Shown: positions 6,484-9,325 of the stretch, in pieces
How positions within the stretch are numbered: position 1 is the stretch's first letter
How the letters are laid out: each line of letters starts with the position of its first letter
NCBI GenBank assembly: GCA_003551745.1
Contig: PUNI01000548.1
Coordinates: forward strand, 1 to 9,325
Direction: 5' to 3'
Length of the DNA: 9,325 nucleotides
Source of the DNA: Paracoccaceae bacterium
GTDB lineage: Bacteria; Pseudomonadota; Alphaproteobacteria; Rhodobacterales; Rhodobacteraceae
Notes under the pieces: generated by a model
Database searches by the model: none
What the model was told of the DNA's origin: nothing
Seen by the model: only the letters and a program-made list of their open reading frames with translations
Translations under genes and position numbers: made by a program

Positions 6484-6521
6484 GTGGGAACGTCCAGTGC
6501 AGAGTGGGGTGCCTGCATCAG

Positions 6522-7496
6522 ATGCTAGAGACGGTCGGCGAAAGCGATACGAGGGTGCTCGCGGCATGGCTGTACCATGTGCGCGGCATGAACCAGCAGC
6601 AGGTGGGCCAGCGCCTGCGCATCTCGCGCTTCCGCGTCAACCGCATGCTTGCCGAGGCGCGCGAGGCCGGCATCGTCCGGGTCGCGGTGCAGCACGAGAC
6701 GACCGACACGCTCGCGCTTGCTGACGCGCTCTGCGCGCGCTGGGGCTTGGCCGAGGCCCTCGTTGCCCCGGTGCCGCCTGGCACGGAGAATGACGCCGCC
6801 TATGCCCGGCGATCTGTGGGGCTGGTGGCCGCGGGCTTTCTCCGGCGCGTCGGCAGCGCAGGCGAGCCGCGCAGCATCGGCATCGGCTGGGGGCGCACGG
6901 TGGCGGAGATGGTGCAGGCGCTCTCTGGGCTGCGCAACCCCGACCTGCGCTTCGTGTCGCTGATGGGTTCGATGGTGCGCACCTCGGCGACAAGCCCGTT
7001 CGACGTCTGTGCGCGGCTGGCGGCGCTGACCGGGGGGCAGGCGCAGTTCCTGCCGGCGCCGTTCCTGGCCGACAGCGTCGCCGATTGTCAGGTGATCCAG
7101 CGCCAGCGGCTGGTGCACGAGACCCTGGCTGCGGCACGTGGCGTCGATCACGCGATCATCAGCATCGGCGAGTGCACGCCGGAGGCGTTTCTCTTTTCCA
7201 GCGGCGTTCTGACGGCAGAGGACGGGGAGAATCTGCGGGCCGCCGGTGCGGTGGCCGATACGACGGGAATGTTCTTCCGCGCCGACGGCACGCTTGCCGA
7301 CACCGACCTCAACCGTCGTGCGCCGTCGGTCGGGCTGGAAGATCTTCGGGCCTGCGACGTGGCGCTGCTCGCTGCCGGCAACGGCAAGGCGACGGCAACG
7401 CGGGCTGTGCTTCGATCCGGCGTGGTGAACCGCTTGATCGTGGACGAGGGCCTGGGCCGCATGCTGGCCGAAGGGGATGGGAGCGTGGCCGCGTGA
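6522..7496 (+). CDS. SorC/LsrR-family sugar-binding transcriptional regulator
   Basis: Predicted 324-residue DNA-binding regulator. An N-terminal helix-turn-helix (about 12-46; [17 protein letters not shown] then [13 protein letters not shown]) precedes the SorC effector domain (about 55-320), which is related to sugar-phosphate isomerases and normally senses a phosphorylated sugar. [11 protein letters not shown] (120-130), SLMGS (146-150), ADTTGMFF (245-252) and LLAAGNGKA (282-290) are typical of that domain. Length is usual for the family. Start at 6522 gives the standard spacing to the helix-turn-helix; a GTG at 6504 is possible, and an upstream in-frame ATG at 6393 would run through the operator array. 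Ribosome site is weak (GTGGGG at 6504-6509). It is divergent from the kinase operon and upstream of the importer, so it probably controls both. The kinase product is the likely inducer, as P-AI-2 is for LsrR. Confidence 0.9.
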   Translation: MLETVGESDTRVLAAWLYHVRGMNQQQVGQRLRISRFRVNRMLAEAREAGIVRVAVQHETTDTLALADALCARWGLAEALVAPVPPGTENDAAYARRSVGLVAAGFLRRVGSAGEPRSIGIGWGRTVAEMVQALSGLRNPDLRFVSLMGSMVRTSATSPFDVCARLAALTGGQAQFLPAPFLADSVADCQVIQRQRLVHETLAAARGVDHAIISIGECTPEAFLFSSGVLTAEDGENLRAAGAVADTTGMFFRADGTLADTDLNRRAPSVGLEDLRACDVALLAAGNGKATATRAVLRSGVVNRLIVDEGLGRMLAEGDGSVAA

Positions 7497-7755
7497 TGTT
7501 GGGATCGGCAGGCCCTCGGTGCCATCTCCCGTCCAACGCGGCCGCCCCGAGGCGGAAGGCGGTACGGGCGATGCGGGCGGACGCAGCGAGGAGGGGTTTC
7601 TGGTTGCTGTGCTGGACTGCGACCGCGGCAATTCCGCTGCGGGGCAGGTGGCGCACATTGCCGATGGCGTACGCTGGAGAGATGTGCCGGGGCCGGGCGA
7701 ACCGGCAGGCGGTACTTTGAAGCGCCCCGATGGGGCTTGGGAGGGAGAAGAACCG
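7497..7755. other. Gap between regulator and binding protein; no firm gene
   Basis: The 259 bases hold no recognisable gene. The frame of the binding protein stays open throughout and its translation is mildly coding-like (for example [19 protein letters not shown]), yet it has more A/T at third positions than the neighbours and matches no family I know. An ATG overlaps the regulator stop (TGATG at 7494-7498) and opens a plus frame to 7720 with no recognisable content. A short GCCCC-GAT-GGGGC hairpin (7724-7736) sits directly before the binding-protein ribosome site. No clear -35/-10 pair or TGCAC operator copy was seen, though a separate importer promoter could be here. Confidence 0.45.
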
Positions 7756-8751
7756 ATGAAGACGACCATTCTAAACCGCGCAGCCATCAGCGCGGGAGTT
7801 CTTGCGATCGGCGCCGGGATCGCGTCGCCCCTGGCCGCCGAGGACAGCAAGTCCATCGCGACGGTGGTGAAGATCGCCGGCATCCAGTGGTTCAACCGCA
7901 TGGAGGAGGGCGTCGAGCAGTTCGCCGAAGAAACGGGCCACGACGCGTTTCAGGTCGGCCCCGCCCAGGCGGATCCGCAGCAGCAGGTTGCGCTGATCGA
8001 GGACATGATCGCCCGCGGTGTCGATGCGCTGGCCGTGGTGCCGATGTCGCCCGAGGCGGTGGAGCCGGTACTGGGCCGGGCGATGGAGCAGGGCATCACC
8101 GTCATCACGCATGAGGCCGCCAGCCAGCAGAACATGCACTACGACATCGAGGCCTTCGCCAACGAGGACTTCGGCGCCAAGCTGATGGAAGAGCTCGCCC
8201 AGTGCATGGGCGGCGAAGGCGAATACGCGGTCTTCGTCGGCTCGCTGGGCTCGCAGACCCACATGGAATGGATCGACGGCGCCATCGCCCATCAGGAGGC
8301 CAACTATCCCGACATGACGCTGGTCGGCGACCGCAACGAGACCTTCGACGACCAGCAGAACGCCTATGCCCGCGCCCAGGAAGTGCTGCGGGCCTTCCCC
8401 AACGTGCGCGGCTTCCAGGGCTCGGCCTCGACCGACGTGGCCGGCATTGGCCTCGCCATCGAGGAGCGCGGGATGGAAGACGCCACCTGCGTCTTCGGCA
8501 CCTCGCTGCCCTCCATCGCCGGGCAGTTCCTGGAAACCGGCGCGGTCGACGGCATCGGCTTCTGGGATCCGGCGGTGGCCGGGATGGCCATGAACAAGCT
8601 CGCCGTCATGGTGATGAACGGCGAGGAGATCACCGACGGCATGGATCTCGGCCTGCCCGGCTACGAGAACATCTCGCTGGTCGATCGGGTGCTCTTCGGC
8701 GAGGCCTGGGTCATCGTCGACGCCGACAACATGGACGAATACCCGTTCTGA
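7756..8751 (+). CDS. Periplasmic sugar-binding protein of an ABC importer (LsrB/RhaS-like)
   Basis: Predicted 331-residue substrate-binding protein. A signal peptide is clear: basic start (MKTTILNR), hydrophobic core about 10-23, likely cleavage after Ala28 (PLAA|ED). The mature part is a periplasmic-binding-protein type 1 fold (ribose-binding/Peripla_BP_4 class): [21 protein letters not shown] (33-53), [27 protein letters not shown] (73-99) and a C-terminal lobe with [23 protein letters not shown] (268-290). It captures a sugar-like ligand and delivers it to the permease. Start at 7756 is supported by GGGAGGGAG about 9 bases upstream. It resembles proteins often labelled autoinducer-2 binding proteins: the Lys39 in VVKIAG matches LsrB Lys35, but the Asp-Gln pair and Pro/Ala ligand residues of LsrB do not appear to be kept, so another ligand is likely. 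First importer gene, followed by a hairpin and the ATPase. Confidence 0.92.
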   Translation: MKTTILNRAAISAGVLAIGAGIASPLAAEDSKSIATVVKIAGIQWFNRMEEGVEQFAEETGHDAFQVGPAQADPQQQVALIEDMIARGVDALAVVPMSPEAVEPVLGRAMEQGITVITHEAASQQNMHYDIEAFANEDFGAKLMEELAQCMGGEGEYAVFVGSLGSQTHMEWIDGAIAHQEANYPDMTLVGDRNETFDDQQNAYARAQEVLRAFPNVRGFQGSASTDVAGIGLAIEERGMEDATCVFGTSLPSIAGQFLETGAVDGIGFWDPAVAGMAMNKLAVMVMNGEEITDGMDLGLPGYENISLVDRVLFGEAWVIVDADNMDEYPF

Positions 8752-8763
8752 CGCAGGACCGCG

Positions 8764-8789
8764 ACCGGGGCGCCGCAGTGCGCCCCGGT
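8764..8789 (+). terminator. Intercistronic hairpin after the binding-protein gene
   Basis: A perfect 10-bp GC-rich inverted repeat, ACCGGGGCGC (8764-8773) and GCGCCCCGGT (8780-8789), encloses a 6-base loop, starting 13 bases after the stop of the binding-protein gene. No T-run follows. In ABC operons such hairpins behind the binding-protein gene commonly act as partial terminators or 3' mRNA stabilisers that keep binding protein in excess over ATPase and permease. The structure is seen; the role is inferred. Confidence 0.6.
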
Positions 8790-8813
8790 TCCGCGCATGC
8801 GAGGGGAGAGCGC

Positions 8814-9325
8814 ATGTCCGGCGACGTGCCGCCGCTGGTCGAGATGACCGGCATCACCAAGACCTATGCAGGCATCGTCGCGCTGTCCGAGGTCGGGCTG
8901 ACGATCCGGCCCGGCGAGGCGGTCAGCCTTGCCGGCGAGAACGGCAGTGGCAAGTCCACCCTCATCAAGGTGCTGTCGGGCGTGGAAGAGCCCGACTCCG
9001 GCACCATCCGGATCGACGGCGCGTGGCAGGAACAGATGAGCCCCCGCCAGGCCGCCGCCCTGGGGATCATGGTGATCTTCCAGGACTTCTCGCTGTTTCA
9101 CAATCTCACCGTGGCCGAGAACATCGCCATGAGCGCCGAGCTGGCCGGCGGCGCGCGCCTCTACAGTGCTGCGCGCGCCCGCGCGACGGCTGCGCGCGCG
9201 CTCGAACGCGTCGGCGCCGAACTCGATCTCGATGCGCGGGTCGAGACGCTGCCGGTGGCCCACAAGCAGCTGGTGGCGATCTGCCGGGCGCTGGCCGCCG
9301 ATGCGCGGCTGATCATCATGGACGA
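8814..9325 (+). CDS. ATPase of a sugar ABC importer, N-terminal part (cut by window edge)
   Basis: The first 170 codons of a sugar-type ABC ATPase (RbsA/XylG/LsrA class, normally about 500 residues with two ATPase halves); the rest lies beyond the window. Visible: ITKTYAGIVALSEV (14-27), Walker A GENGSGKST (41-49), Q-loop Gln90 in VIFQDFSLF, and Walker B LIIMD (166-170) at the edge. The ABC signature region, LPVAHKQLVAICRAL (146-160), departs from LSGGQ, which is not rare in the sugar-importer class. Start at 8814 follows GAGGGGAG about 6 bases upstream. It powers uptake of the ligand caught by the binding protein at 7756-8751; permease genes should follow downstream. Confidence 0.93.
   Translation, partial: MSGDVPPLVEMTGITKTYAGIVALSEVGLTIRPGEAVSLAGENGSGKSTLIKVLSGVEEPDSGTIRIDGAWQEQMSPRQAAALGIMVIFQDFSLFHNLTVAENIAMSAELAGGARLYSAARARATAARALERVGAELDLDARVETLPVAHKQLVAICRALAADARLIIMD

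Noticed and set aside
6393..6521. Upstream start of the SorC regulator at 6393
   Set aside because: The 43 extra residues are encoded by the operator and promoter patch and precede the normal helix-turn-helix N-terminus.
6525..7901. 458-codon minus-strand frame opposite the regulator
   Set aside because: Shadow of the regulator; composition and lack of motifs argue against a gene.
1..9325. CRISPR arrays, tRNA or rRNA genes
   Set aside because: No regularly spaced repeats and no clover-leaf or rRNA-like sequence noticed on either strand.

Overview
The window is GC-rich DNA with strong G/C bias at third codon positions, tight gene packing and Shine-Dalgarno-led genes. Codon use and protein types suggest an alphaproteobacterium, most likely of the Rhodobacterales; the exact genus cannot be read from the sequence. 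An insertion-sequence end at the left edge and the catabolic content suggest an accessory (plasmid or island-like) carbohydrate-use locus.

Layout. Positions 1-126: the end of an IS5/IS1182-type insertion sequence, with the first 15 codons of its transposase reading off the left edge. 127-394: junction DNA with no convincing gene. 395-1447 (+): aldo/keto reductase. 1511-6368 (all -): a tight four-gene operon, transcribed right to left, for an FGGY carbohydrate kinase, thiamine-diphosphate E1 alpha, E1 beta, and an unusual E2 (lipoyl domain, E3-binding domain, alpha/beta hydrolase) of the acetoin dehydrogenase type. 6369-6521: divergent control region with a dense array of TGCA-cored half-sites over a candidate promoter. 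6522-7496 (+): SorC/LsrR-type sugar-phosphate-responsive regulator. 7497-7755: gap. 7756-8751 (+): exported sugar-binding protein of an ABC importer. 8764-8789: perfect hairpin. 8814-9325 (+): first part of the importer's ATPase, cut by the window edge.

How the genes fit together (inference). An importer brings in a small sugar-like substrate, the FGGY kinase phosphorylates it, and the kinase product probably acts as the inducer of the SorC regulator, as LsrK/LsrR do for AI-2. The layout copies the lsr locus (kinase divergent from regulator, then binding protein and ATPase), but the degradative enzymes are not LsrF/LsrG. Instead the kinase is co-transcribed with a 2-oxoacid/acetoin dehydrogenase-type complex. 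The most interesting reading is a pathway in which a phosphorylated methyl-ketose (for example a 1-deoxyketose phosphate or a DPD-like compound) is cleaved by thiamine chemistry, giving acetyl-CoA plus a phosphorylated C3 fragment. No E3 (dihydrolipoyl dehydrogenase) and no permease gene is visible inside the window; permease genes would be expected past the right edge.
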